A stretch of 64,000 nt of DNA, from contig NC_041021.1 of the NCBI RefSeq assembly GCF_004193775.1, positions 20,800,632 through 20,864,631 of the forward strand, given 5' to 3'. Source of the stretch: Glycine soja. Lineage: Eukaryota; Streptophyta; Magnoliopsida; Fabales; Fabaceae. The position numbers and the translations under genes are program-made. Below, piece by piece: positions 22,735-33,172 of the stretch. The notes below the pieces were generated by a model that was not told the origin of the DNA, did no database searches, and saw only the letters and a program-made list of their open reading frames with translations. The number at the start of each line of letters is the position of its first letter. Within the stretch, counting starts at the first letter, position 1.

Positions 22735-23563
22735 ACACTATATTCAGCATGCACAACTAGTTGCCTTCTTATGTAAGTAACAGTGTAGGTTTGAACTACA
22801 ACTACCCTCAAATGATATCCAAATGACTTGAAATTTTGTGAGCAACCTTATAAAATGATGAGAAGATAGCACAAAAAATTTCAAACAGAAATTCAAAGTC
22901 TAACTATAGAAGCTAAAAATGACAAGTTAAGAAAAATAAGAGAATAATACTTGGAAAATAAAAAACTTTTGACAGAATCGCAATTTTTGGAAGAAGGAGA
23001 CCTCAGCCAGCCTTCGGTGGGCTACCATGGCATGGGAAATGTTTTTCTACCCCAAATACATATATAATAATTGCGATTGTGATAACCGGAGCAAAAGTTA
23101 TGGCCGTTTGAAGTTTTGACAAAAATCAAATCTGCTACTTTTTGGAACTTTCAAATCTGACCAAACTAAGGGCTCCAGCTATTTTCCCCACAAAATATGG
23201 ATCAAAAGAAGTGACCACAAAAGAATTCAACCAAAAATAACAACTATAGCTACCAAAACAAAAAATCCCAATTAATTCAGTAGGGGTGGTCTCTAAAATC
23301 CGTCGCTAAGGGATTTCCACTACTACCCTATTTTCCAGCAAGTGTTCTATTCAACAAAAGTGGTCGCTAAATCCGTCACAATATACTATTCACAGAAAAA
23401 TACCAAAACTGAAATAGGGGAAGCGCTGAACAGAAAGAAACTAAAACAGAACACACAATAAACAAAATAACAAGGTACTAAACAATACTAACACAATACT
23501 AACACAACACGAAAGAATTAAACACTAACACGACACTAGCTATTATGAACCTTTGGACACTGC
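22735..23563 (-). other. Leader between PBS and gag (element A)
   Basis: About 0.83 kb non-coding, homologous to the leaders of B and C. No supported frame. Confidence 0.65.
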
Positions 23564-23581
23564 TCCCCGGCAATGGCGCAA
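23564..23581 (-). other. Primer binding site, tRNA-Asp type (element A)
   Basis: Plus-strand text TCCCCGGCAATGGCGCAA, against the tRNA-Asp 3' end TCCCCGGCAACGGCGCCA, with two differences. It lies 4 bp inside the LTR end at 23586. Confidence 0.85.
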
Positions 23582-23585
23582 AATT

Positions 23586-24438
23586 TGATCGAGGCCTTAC
23601 CTAAATCAAATAAACATTAATAAGTAGTAACTAGGAAGTGATCCTAGGTCGTTTCCCAACGAGCAATGATACCCCAAATGTTCATGATAGATAGTAGGAA
23701 AATAGTAACGAATAGGGGGGGGGGGGGTTGGTTCCTTGTTGTAAATTAAACAGCGAGTAAAATTGAATTAGAAAATATCAAAATTAAAACATGTTGCTCC
23801 CCCTTGATTCACAAGCAAGTCTCTTATCCTAGGTTACGAGAGTTTATCCTTATTCAGTTCAACCACTTAATCCAACCCTAAATTAAATTACTAAGCGAAA
23901 TTCAACATAAGGCATTCATTATGTGATTAAGCATCACATACACCAATTACTCATAAACGATCATTAAGCATGAACGTGAATTAAGCGTAGAGACAATTAA
24001 TCAAGCACTAAGCATGCATGAATTAAGAGCAACAAAATCAGAGTAATTAGTGAAGAGGAAAAACTGAACAGAATTTAAAAGTAATAATAGAACCTCAAAG
24101 AGAACTGTGCTTGATCCTCAAGAGAAAACAATGTTGAGGACTCAGCCTCCATTAATCAATAGAGAACGAAATTTTATTGCTGAAATGAAAAGTAAAAGTT
24201 GGAATTCCAAAAAATGAAAAAAAAAAGGTGAAAGAGAAGAGAGGCCTAAACTAGAACCTCGGTGCTGTTATATAGTTTTCTAGCCCCAAAGTTTACAAAT
24301 CTATTTTAAATCCAAGCCCATAAATAAAATAAAATCAAATCTAGATAAGATAAGATACGATAAGATCTAGATGAAATAATATTTAGATGAGATCAAATGT
24401 AAATAATATCTAGATAAGATAAGATAAGATAAGATAAT
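23586..24438 (-). repeat. Truncated 5' LTR of element A
   Basis: Matches the 3' LTR (16172-17257) from its inner end to the GATAAGATAAG repeats, then stops near 24438 where integrase sequence of C begins ('atcaaggaaccc'). About 220 bp of the outer LTR are missing. A G-run (23707-23718) is longer than in the other copies. Confidence 0.85.
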
Positions 24439-25157
24439 ATCAAGGAACCCATTTTTGCAACAAATCAATGCATGCCTTGCTTAAAAAGTACGGGGTTGTA
24501 CACAGGGTATCCACACCATACCACCCCCAAACCAATGGACAGGCATAAATTTCTAACAGGGAGATCAAGAGAATTTTAGAGAAGATTGTGCATCCAAGCA
24601 GGAAAGATTGGAGTACCAGGCTAGATGATGATCTTTGGGCACATAGGACTGCCTACAAAGCACCCATAGGAATGTCTCCTTATCGGGTTGTCTTTGGAAA
24701 GGCATGTCATCTTCTAGTTGAGATTGAGCACAAACATACTAGGCAGTGAAGACCTGCAACTTCTCTATGGATCAAGCTGGTGAGGAAACAAAGTTGCAAC
24801 TGAGTGAGTTAGATGAGATCCGCCTAGAAGCGTATGAGAATTCCAAGTTCTACAAAGAAAAGACCAAGAAGTTCCATGATACAATGATAATTAAGAAGGA
24901 CTTCATGGTTAGGCAAAAAGTGTTATTGTATAATTCTAAGCTTGGACTCATGAGTGGTAAGATGAGGTCTAAGTGGATTGGTCCTTTTGTTGTTACTAAT
25001 GTTTTTCCTTATGGTACAGTTGAGATCAAAAGTGACTCCACAAATAAGAGCTTCAAGGTCAATGGACACTGACTTAAGCCATTCCTCACAAACCCTTCTT
25101 TAGTGGACGTAGTGGTGGAAGAAACTTCCTTACTCCACCCTACTCTTCCTCCACCAT
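24439..25157 (+). pseudogene. Integrase C-terminal half (element C)
   Basis: Aligns with 33895-33173 of B on the opposite strand: '[18 protein letters not shown]'-like text, '[10 protein letters not shown]' (with the catalytic-Glu region), '[26 protein letters not shown]', then the open part 24746-25072 with '[24 protein letters not shown]' and '[23 protein letters not shown]'. The frame ends at 25070 with TGA where B reads CGA (NEHRLKP), a C-to-T change. The first half of integrase and everything back to protease is missing at the junction with A. Confidence 0.85.
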
Positions 25158-25462
25158 GACTTAGGGAGTTTTTCTTTTCCTATCTCCTTCTTTACTTTTA
25201 TTACATTTGTCCGATTCTATTTGATGGTTATATTGCTTTTAATCTTTTTATTGTGCTACATTGAGGACAATGTGTTGTTTAAGTATAGGGGGGAGTGTTC
25301 TTTGGTTTTGGTTTTGCTAGTTTTGTTAGTTTTGTTTGTGTTAAATTTGTTAGTTTTGTTGGGTTTCTAGTTTAATATTTTAGGTCAATTCTGTTTTCAT
25401 GTACAACTTTGCATATTTTTCTTTGAATTATAGGATATGTTCAAGAAATGGCTAATTGTTCT
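25158..25462 (+). other. 3' non-coding region of element C
   Basis: About 0.3 kb homologous to 18480-18800 (A) and 32890-33160 (B) in reverse orientation, with TTTTGTTAGTTTTG-type repeats. It stops at 'gctaattgttct', where the Ogre-type LTR begins; A continues past this point, so C was interrupted here. Confidence 0.7.
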
Positions 25463-26770
25463 TGTCGCAACCTACCCTTCGGCGGGAGGGCGACGCGTGA
25501 CTCGCGGGAGCGTCTTCCAAGAAAGAAATACGCGCGGAGTCGCCACCAACGTTTATTCGAGGAAAACGTCGGAAAAACCGAAAAAAGGCGTGGTCTACGA
25601 ACTTTAAGTGAAAGGTTCGGGAGTTGTATTTACGCACGAGGAAGGTATTAGCACCCCACACGTCCGTCACAAGAGACGGCAACCTTTAATCAAATTTGCA
25701 AATATGACTTCAATTTATGTTATTTTCCCTTTTTACGTTCTTATGTCTTTTTACGCCTTTTTATTTTTATCTTTTTGTGGTCAACAAGGGTGTTTCTCTT
25801 TGCTCCTACGTATTCCTCAATTGTGGCAAGGAAATCAGACCTACGTAGTTCTTTGAGAACAAAGTGTTTAGTTAAGTTATTTTTTATCCTTTTTTGCAAG
25901 ATATGTTTTTATTGAATGAAAGATCATTTTAAGGCGTTTGACCATTAAAACAATCTGTCAATTCTTTTTGAAAAGAAAGAAAACATTAAGGCATTGGACC
26001 ATTAATGATCTCTTTATCTTTGAAAAAGGTAATAAAGTTACATGTTGATTTTAGGCCTTTAGAAATCTACATTAAACCAATAAAAGAGGAAAAGACCATT
26101 TCAATGTGTTGGACCTTTAAAAATGGCTTTTTTTAGGCGATGACAAAAAGTTTCGTTTATGAATTGATTTTAGCCTTAGTTTCACTTTGGTTATTAGTCG
26201 ATTCCATTAAGAAAGGGAAATCCCAAAGAAAAACGTCCGATTGATTTTTTTTATTTATTTTACTAAAAGGTATTTTTTATTATTATATTATTATTTTGCC
26301 TCTTTTTGGTTTTAAACGTGGTTACGGCATGACCGAACGGTCGGATTTCATTTTAACAGAAATTAAAGGATGTTATAATACGAATGATCGGTGGAAATTT
26401 ATTTTATTTTTTATTAGGCGAGAAAATGACTTAAATAAATGGCTAAAGCACGTCAAAAAGGGGTACGGAAAGTAAACGAAATGAAAATAAAAGCACGCGA
26501 AACAAATGAGGACCACTAAGGGTACATAGAATGAATTGAAAAGTTCGATTTCGGGAACTTATCGGTTGAAGACCAAAGAACGACGAAGAATGAATGAAGA
26601 ACGACAAAGAACGGTTGAAAATCTTCGCGAAAACACCCACGGAAACGTCACGAAAGCGTTAAGGAAGCACCTCGGCTTGGATTTTCTTCACGGAAACAAT
26701 TTTTCTCACTAATTTTAAGTGAATCTCAGATACCAAGAGGGTTGAACATTTTTGTTCTTCCCTCCTACCC

Positions 26771-26780
26771 CTATTTATAG
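26771..26780 (-). promoter_or_regulatory. LTR TATA box (J2)
   Basis: CTATTTATAG on plus, CTATAAATAG on the minus strand, 26 bp downstream of the palindrome 26807-26824. Confidence 0.7.
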
Positions 26781-26806
26781 GAAAATGAGGGAGGAGCTTG
26801 CCACCC

Positions 26807-26824
26807 AGCTCGCCCAGGCGAGCT
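26807..26824. promoter_or_regulatory. GC-rich palindrome AGCTCGCC-CA-GGCGAGCT
   Basis: Two perfect 8-bp arms with a 2-bp centre, just upstream of the LTR TATA box. Counterparts: 54754-54771, 7405-7422, 7445-7462, 61502-61537. It could be a dimeric protein site or a hairpin. Confidence 0.8.
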
Positions 26825-27222
26825 AGGTTGCTTCCTCCAGAAGGCACCGCCTTCTGGAGAACTTCCTGGAAGGCCCAAGTAGGTTTGGTTGCTATTTGCA
26901 CCCCCTATTTACTAAATACACCCCCTTGCCTTTTTTGCTGATTCTTTTTTCGTAACGTTACGGAACTTTACGAATTACGTAACGATACTTGTTTTCTTTC
27001 CGTAATGTTACAAAACCTTACGGATCACGCAATCATCCCCTTTTTTGGCTTCCGGGATGTTACGGAACTTTACGGATTGTGCACTAACACTTCCTTTTGA
27101 CTTCTAGCATGTCTCGAAACTTCACGAATTGCTTAACGATGGGTGCCAAGTACCTCAAAGTGGTCATACGAGGGTCGCATCCCAACAAACGGATGGTCCT
27201 CGGACAAAATTAGGGTATGACA

Positions 27223-27383
27223 GTTGCCCCTCTTTACTTGTCTTTTATTGGAGATAAAAGGGAAGTAAAGATAAGACACTAATTTCGTTCGAGCGAAACA
27301 CCATTTGGACGGTGAATCTCCTTGCCAGCGGAAGCCTTAATCAACATAAACACTACTCTTGATTTCTAGGTTGAAATCGCTGG
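27223..27383 (-). other. PPT and stub of Ogre-like 3' UTR, joined to element I
   Basis: The minus strand reads ...AAGTAAAGAGGGGCAAC just before the LTR, the likely PPT. About 100 bp more match the stub next to the LTR at 53612-55221. Somewhere between 27300 and 27384 the sequence changes to the leader of element I ('atcgctggtg' is shared with 43201), so the rest of this Ogre-like element is lost. Confidence 0.6.
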
Positions 27384-28511
27384 TGCTGGCAGCTTGAACA
27401 TACGAACTTGTATAAATTACTGGGAATTGGTCACTACGCGTTTTGAGCAGAAAGTCTTACTGAATTTTCTAGACATCTGGACTAAAATTATGAAAAATGA
27501 ACCAAGCTATTTGGATTAAAGGAAAAAAATAAGAAAAATCACACAAGTTGGCAGAAAAATCAGTGTCCAGGAAAAAAAAGTGAAAGGGAAGTGTGCTCAT
27601 TGTTTTGGCTCGAAATTTTTTCTATAATTGGTGCCTATTTTATACCAATCTTAGTTCTGAAATTTCAATTGAAAATTATTGTGAAAAAAAGTGTCAAAAC
27701 TAGAGGTTTCTTGAGTCTTTTTTTTTTTTAGTTTTTTCTACTATACTCTAGAGCCATTCTAGGTTTCTCTTTGAGTCCTAGCTTGCTTTTGTGTGCTTTT
27801 CATTGCTTTAATTGTTGTATAATCCTTTAAAATTTGTCTTGTTAAAACTCTATTGGTTTAGCTTTCATTTTATTTATTTTTTTGTCTTTGGTTATTGCTT
27901 GTCTCTTTTTTTCCTTGCTTGTGAGTTGTCATATAGGGAATTGGAAAGGAGGATCGGTGCCATACCTTGAAGAATTTGAGTCAAGAAGCAAGGGGCCTAC
28001 CACCTTAAGAGCTATTGGACTAAGAAGCACTCCAAATTGAGTGAAACACCAAAGATAGAATAGCCACCACAATTGAGGACTTTTTTTTTTTTGTAATTTT
28101 GTAATTGGCAATTTGCTTTGCTTTCAAATTTTGTAACAAAAAGGCCTTTCATTGGAAGTAAGTTGGGAGCCTCCAATAGGTCACCCTACTTCCATTTGTG
28201 TGTAATAATTTTAGGCAATTTTCCCTTAGGATAGTGGGTGTTTTGTCGGGAACCTTAAATGAGGTCATCCAAACACTCTTAGGATCTGCCTAGTTTGCAT
28301 TTCTTGAACTTTAATTTCTTGTTTACTTTCATAGCTTATTTCCTTTACCCTCCATTGTCAAACCACCTAGATTGCTTGCCTTTTACCAATTAGTTTTTAC
28401 CTTATCTTTCACACCTCTTTTAGTGTTTATTTTGGCTAGTTTCAACCATAGTTTCTTTGACCTTTTGTTTTCAAACCCCCAACAAGAAAGAATCACAACT
28501 TAGGAACCAAC
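27384..28511 (+). other. Leader of element I
   Basis: About 1.1 kb matching 43201-44314 of element H. No supported reading frame. T-rich at 27715-27740 and 28080-28095. Confidence 0.65.
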
Positions 28512-29270
28512 ATAAGTCATCATTTATCTAGTGTTAATGGCAAGGGTACTAGTCATAAGGACCCTATATCTAGAATCTTAGATGAGTTGAGTTCCCTCAA
28601 GTTATGGAAATAAAAAGGAAAAGAGAGGGTAAAAATAAATCAAGATGAAAGGGAACAAATAAGGGAAGAAGAAAGAAGGAAAATACTAAAAGAATTAAGA
28701 AAAGAAAAACATGTCTCCTATAGTAGTCATAACTCTTGCAAGAGCCTAAGTGAAGAACTTTGTGTCTATTATGAAGGAAGGCATAGGTCACATCTTAGAC
28801 CTCATTCCCATAGGCGAGAAAATGAAAGAAAACCTCAAGAGGCTAACATTAACCTCACATACTTCCATGGGAAGGACAATGTAGAGGCTTACTTAGATTG
28901 GGAAATAAGGGTATAGCAAAAACTTAAAAGAAAGTCTACTTTAAAATCTTATGGCTCTCATTCTTATCCAAATAAAGACCAAGGTCTAAGCATCTTAGGG
29001 GCAGCTCCTTCTAAGCCCAAAGATGATAAGGGGAAGACAATAGAAAAGAAACCCCCTAAGGCTAGTAGGCAAGAAAAGACTAGCTCTATAAAGTGCTTTA
29101 AATGTCTTGGAAGAGGACACATTACTTCTCAATGCCCCACCAAGAAAACCATGATTATGAGGAGCCAAGACATTTATAGTAGCCAAGATGAGGCTACTAC
29201 TTCACCTTCCTCTAGTGAAAGTGAAGAAGCAAAAGGGGAAGAATCTAGTGAAGAAATCTACCCCTAAGAA
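28512..29270 (+). pseudogene. Degenerate gag (element I)
   Basis: Aligns with gag of H (44315-45500). The start codon of H (ATG at 44315, MSHHSTSVN) is ATA here at 28512. Serine-rich and lysine/glutamate-rich text follows, then 'TYFHGKDNVEAYLDWEIRV' with an in-frame TAG. A deletion then removes most of the gag core (the YWWTSL block of H) and rejoins near the 'RKSTLKSYGSHSYPNKDQ' stretch. The CCHC knuckle CFKCLGRGHITSQC is intact at 29094-29135. A stop at 29264 follows 'EEIYP'. Confidence 0.75.
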
Positions 29271-30122
29271 GAAGGACAACCTTTAATGGTTAAGGAGGAG
29301 TGTAAGGAGGTAAGTGTCTCCTTCAAGAGGTTAGCTAATAAGGAAAGGCATTTTGAAATAAAGACAAATATTAAAGAAATTTCCTCTCTTAGACAACCTC
29401 CACATTTTCTCCTTTGTAAAAAGATACTTGTTAGCATTGCCACACCTCTTGGGCTTCAGTTTATTCCTCAAGTAAAAGAGTTGTTGGATGATGGTTTGGT
29501 TTGCAAGAGCTTAAATCCTTGTGCTTTGTTGGTGCCCAAAATAGGTATTATTAGGCACCAAATGCCAAAAATAGGTGGTATGATGAATATTTTGAGTGGT
29601 GCAACCCTATTTTGTAAAATCACTCGTGCACCCAACATCTTCATGATTTGTGTACATAGGGACTCATTAGGTAGGTTTGTTCTTATTTTTAGTTTCAATA
29701 AAAATTTAGGTACTCATATGGGACACCTTAGGTTTTTCATACGTTTTGGTAGGAATAATCAACATGAAAATACAGAAAAAGGTATGTTTTATTGCATTAC
29801 TTTTCTTAAATTTTTAAATAGTGATCAAGGGCTTCCCATGAACCCTAAATGAATAAAGGTCATTCCTGAGGAAGCACTCATTATAGCTTCTCATGTCTCA
29901 TATTTTTCTATACTTGTAGCACCACTCATTGAGTTGGTGAGGAACCATGTTCCTTCATGGGAAGATGCTCAGGAAATGGGTTTTCAGACATTGCCTTACT
30001 TCAAACAAAACACCACTAATATATATGTATTTTTTTTTTCTTTTTACAGTTGTTGAGGAAAAAAGCCCAGAGTTTCAAGAACCTCGGGATTTGAGGTCAA
30101 ATCCTTTTCAAGGGGGAGAGAA
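29271..30122 (+). pseudogene. Degenerate protease-RT remnant (element I)
   Basis: The 188-residue open frame 29286-29852 begins 'MVKEECKEVSVSFKRLAN'. It has lost the protease core and enters RT with 'QVKELLDDGLVCKSLNPCALLVPK', matching QVKDLLEKGWVQESLSPCVV of H. The catalytic block is unrecognisable: where H reads GRFVVVYFDDILVY, this copy reads GRFVLIFSFNKNLG. The frame stays open by chance or slow decay. After 29853 a few thumb-like words remain, then a deletion jumps to '...RSNPFQGGENDAILPRKGIG', the end of pol crossing into the LTR. Confidence 0.65.
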
Positions 30123-30538
30123 TGATGCAATCCTACCCCGTAAGGGCATTGGATAGAAGACTAGGGCTAAGTATGAGTCCACTTATCTTTGTACATATCA
30201 GATTAAAGTTTCATTATTTTAGGGCCTTGTATTTAGGACTCCATAATGTAGGTAAGGTACCCTAGAAATGTAGGATTTTTCAGCCCTTATATTTTGGGGC
30301 ACCTAGACTAGTTTTTTGTATTAGGGGTAGTTTTGTAATTTCACATGCATTAAGTTAATATTTGATGTGTGTATTGAGAAATAAATTTTATTAAATTGGG
30401 AGAAGCCCAATCCAATTAAATTTTAGTGGAGAAGGTGAGCATTTGCTTGCTACACCCCATTGCCACATCATATAGTCATAATTTCTGCATGTCCTTCATG
30501 CTTTACATGCCTCATGACACTTAAGCACACTTAGTGGA
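30123..30538 (+). repeat. 3' LTR of element I, left part
   Basis: Starts TGATGCAATCCTACCCC after a purine tract AAGGGGGAGAGAA. Interrupted at 30538 by element B; continues at 40820 (the GTGGA at 40815-40819 is the duplicated target). The pol-like tail stops early (KGIG then TAG). Confidence 0.8.
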
Positions 30539-31695
30539 TGATCGAGGCCGTACCCGAATCAAATAAACATGAAAATGCAGTAACTAGGAAGTGATCCTAG
30601 GTCGTTTCCCAACGAGCAGTGACAAACCAAATGTTCATAATATACTTGCAGTAACAGTAACGATTGGGGGGGTTTTGGTTGTTTGGTAATTAAAGAGCAG
30701 AACAAGTAAACTGGAATACGAAAATACTAATATTAAAAACGGGTTGTTTCCTCTGATTCAGAAGCCATTCTCTTATCCTGGGTTATGGAAAATTCGTCCC
30801 TAACAGTCAACCACTTAATCCAACCCTGTTTCAATTTACTAAGCGAAAATCAACTTAGGGTTTTCAATACGTGATAAGGCACCACATACACCAGTTAGCC
30901 CTTCGTCCATTAAGCATGAACGCAAGTTAGGCTCAGAGGCAATTAATCGAACACGAAGCGTGCACTGATTAATATTCACAAAATTGGGATAACTGGTGAA
31001 GGGAAAACTGCCAGGAACCCACATTACAAGCGAAACCTCAAAGAGAGTTGGGCTTCGTCATCAAAAGGAAACAACACCAAAAAATCTAGCCTTCCATGGA
31101 TTCAAACAGAAAACGCAAATGAAACATGAAACAGAAACATAAATGAACAAAAACGTAAATGAACAGAAACGTAAATGAACAGAAACGTAAATGAAAGTAG
31201 AAGAAGAAGCACGAATGAACTCGTAATTAGAAGCAGAAAACGGAAATTTGCATTAAGAACGAAAATTGTAACAAGGGAACAGAAAAATGTGAAAACCTAA
31301 AACCAAAGCTCTGAATAATGAAAATAGCAGAATAGAATGCCTTGCACGAATCCCAAGGCAGCTATTTAAAAAGAGTCACTCAAAGTCACTGGGCCCTATT
31401 ACAATACTCTGGCCCAAAACGAAATAAACACTGAACAACATAAAATAAAATTGCGAAATTTCCTAATTAGAAATTAACTAAGGTAAGCGCTGCTTTATTT
31501 GCCCTCTTCAAGTCCACAACTAAAATCCGGATTAAGCCCAATGTTTCATTAATTCCTGAAATTAGATTAAAAACATCAAATTAGCTAAATAAGCCCAAAT
31601 AATAAAACTGCCTAATTAATTGACAATTAAGACCAATCAATAATTAAAATGGTGCAAAAAGGGTTTAGAAAATAGAAGAAAATGATGGCACATCA
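30539..31695 (-). repeat. 3' LTR of element B
   Basis: 1157 bp; plus-strand text runs from TGATCGAGGCCGTACCC to GATGGCACATCA. Contains a run of 16-bp units (AAATGAACAGAAACGT) at about 31138-31196 with two more units than in the 5' LTR, and a shorter G-run (30666-30672). Confidence 0.93.
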
Positions 31696-31706
31696 AAACC
31701 CCCCAT
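31696..31706 (-). other. Polypurine tract (element B)
   Basis: Minus strand ATGGGGGGTTT directly before the 3' LTR start TGATGTGCC. Confidence 0.85.
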
Positions 31707-33172
31707 ACTTAGCCTTTTGCACTCCTGGGCAAAATGAAACAAAGAACAAAATCCAAGGATATCAAAGAGAGACAAACAAACACATTCATATATTTCTCAA
31801 TGAACATCAAGGAATGAAAGGAATGGGTAACATCTAACATAAGGAGATCCAAAAAGTCAAGACATTCATGAAAATCATCCAAGCAACCCAATCATGGGAA
31901 AATAGTTAATCAGCTCAAGAATGAAAAGTGATAAAGCCTCACAAGATATACACTCTATCTCTCAAGTGTCTAGGCTACTATTTACCCTCAAAGCACCCAT
32001 GAAAGCAAACACCACATAGACTTGGCAAGATTCTAAAATTGACAATCAACCCACAAACACAAGCACATGAGGATCAAAAGGTCTTTTAAGGTTGTAATGG
32101 GGCCAAGGACAAGGTATGGAGAAATATGGAATAAGTGGCTAAATCCCAAAGGAATAGAGGAGCAAAGGGGAATAAGTGCATATTAAGAAAAAAATAAGAA
32201 AATAAAAAGAAGTAAAGATAAAAATTAAACATGAAGAGTAGAACCAAGAGTTTCATCATTCTTGTGCCATTTAAGATCTTATTCACTCAACTTTATTGCT
32301 TTTCTTTTTCTTTTTTCGAATTTTTTTTTTGAATTTTTTTTTTATTCTATAGCCTTTGAGAAACAACATTTCATTTAGCATGTCCAACATTTAACCAATA
32401 TACAATGTACATCAAGTATGGCCGAAAATACATCATGAAGCATAGCCAACAAAACAAGTTGTCCAATGAAACAAAAACCCCCCACACTTATTCCCAAAAC
32501 AATTCCAAAGCTCCAAAATTCCTTAAGGATATGGTGATATCATGGTTTTTCACTTAAGGCTTGTAGTGAGCTTCAAAACAAGGAAAGGGAAACAAGGCTC
32601 AAAAGGGCTATCAAAGGAATTAATTCAAGGTAAGTCCATTTGGCTAGAAGCTTATAAGAACAAAATTGCCTCAATCATTTCCAAATATGCATGTGAATTA
32701 GGACGCATCAACAAGAATCAAGCCAAGGCTATTGTGCAAGCAATCAATCGGGCAAAACACACCAAATGATTATGATGATGGATGGCTCAAATTCTCACAA
32801 AGGTAAACTCATCACTTTCAAATTGAGCTTTCAAAACTATCATGACATGTAGAGAAGAATCAAGGATTTCAAGTCACAAAATGTCAAGAACTTTTATTTT
32901 CAAAACAATTAGTCGTACGTGCACACAAAATTGACCCAAAATATTAAACTGAAAATCCGACGAAACTAACAACATTAACAAATTAACACAACTAACAAAT
33001 TAACAAAACCAACAAAACTAGCAAAACCAAAGAACACTCCCCCCCATACTTAAACAACACATTGTCCTCAATGTAGCACAATTAAAAGATTAAAAACAAT
33101 TAAATCATCAAAGAGAATCGGACAAGTGTAATAAAAGCAAAGAAGGAGATAGGAAAAGAAAAACTCCCTAAG
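31707..33172 (-). other. 3' non-coding region of element B
   Basis: About 1.5 kb between the pol stop and the PPT. No envelope-like frame, no supported coding. T-rich/A-rich low complexity at 32300-32345. Homologous along its length to 17269-18819 of element A. Confidence 0.7.

Larger units (their letters stand above)
16172..24438 (-). mobile_element. Athila/Diaspora-like element 'A', deleted for RNase H and integrase
   Basis: Minus-strand element: 5' LTR (truncated, about 24438-23586), PBS (23581-23564), leader, gag (22734-21369), protease region (20926-20141), RT (20073-18860), 3' non-coding, PPT (17268-17258), 3' LTR (17257-16172). RT is joined in frame to the last codons of integrase, removing about 1.7 kb relative to B. 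The 5' LTR lacks roughly its outer 220 bp, so the second target duplication cannot be seen. It inserted into gag of C, leaving GAGAT (16167-16171) as the probable left duplication. Confidence 0.85.
12479..25462 (+). mobile_element. Athila/Diaspora-like relic 'C', split by element A
   Basis: Plus-strand order: 5' LTR (12479-13587), primer site (13592-13609), leader, gag (14426-16171), then the minus-strand element A (16172 to about 24438), then the second half of integrase and the 3' non-coding region (about 24439-25462). The Ogre-type LTR begins at 25463, cutting C off before its own PPT and 3' LTR. Protease, RT, RNase H and the first half of integrase are missing from C. Compared with B it has lost roughly 2.7 kb or more there, together with the outer end of A's 5' LTR, so one deletion probably removed both. 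Confidence 0.8.
25463..27222 (-). repeat. 3' LTR of an Ogre/Tat-like element ('J2')
   Basis: 1760-bp LTR; minus strand starts TGTCATACCCTAATTT (27222) and ends GGTAGGTTGCGACA (25463). It is preceded on its own strand by a purine-rich stretch (27240-27223), so it is a 3' LTR. It inserted in the 3' region of C with GTTCT (25458-25462) as the expected target duplication; the other copy is not in the window because the element is cut short after about 100-160 bp of internal sequence. Confidence 0.85.

Noticed and set aside
23090..23170. Resemblance to a centromeric satellite monomer ('gttatggccgtttgaag')
   Set aside because: Occurs once per element in the leaders of A, B and C, not in tandem.
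29286..29852. A host coding gene of 188 codons
   Set aside because: Ends of the frame match the protease-RT text of the H family and it lies between gag and LTR of relic I.
31707..33172. Possible envelope-like gene after pol in B, as in some Athila/Calypso elements
   Set aside because: No frame longer than about 75 residues and none with a signal peptide or transmembrane pattern; the region is non-coding in A as well.
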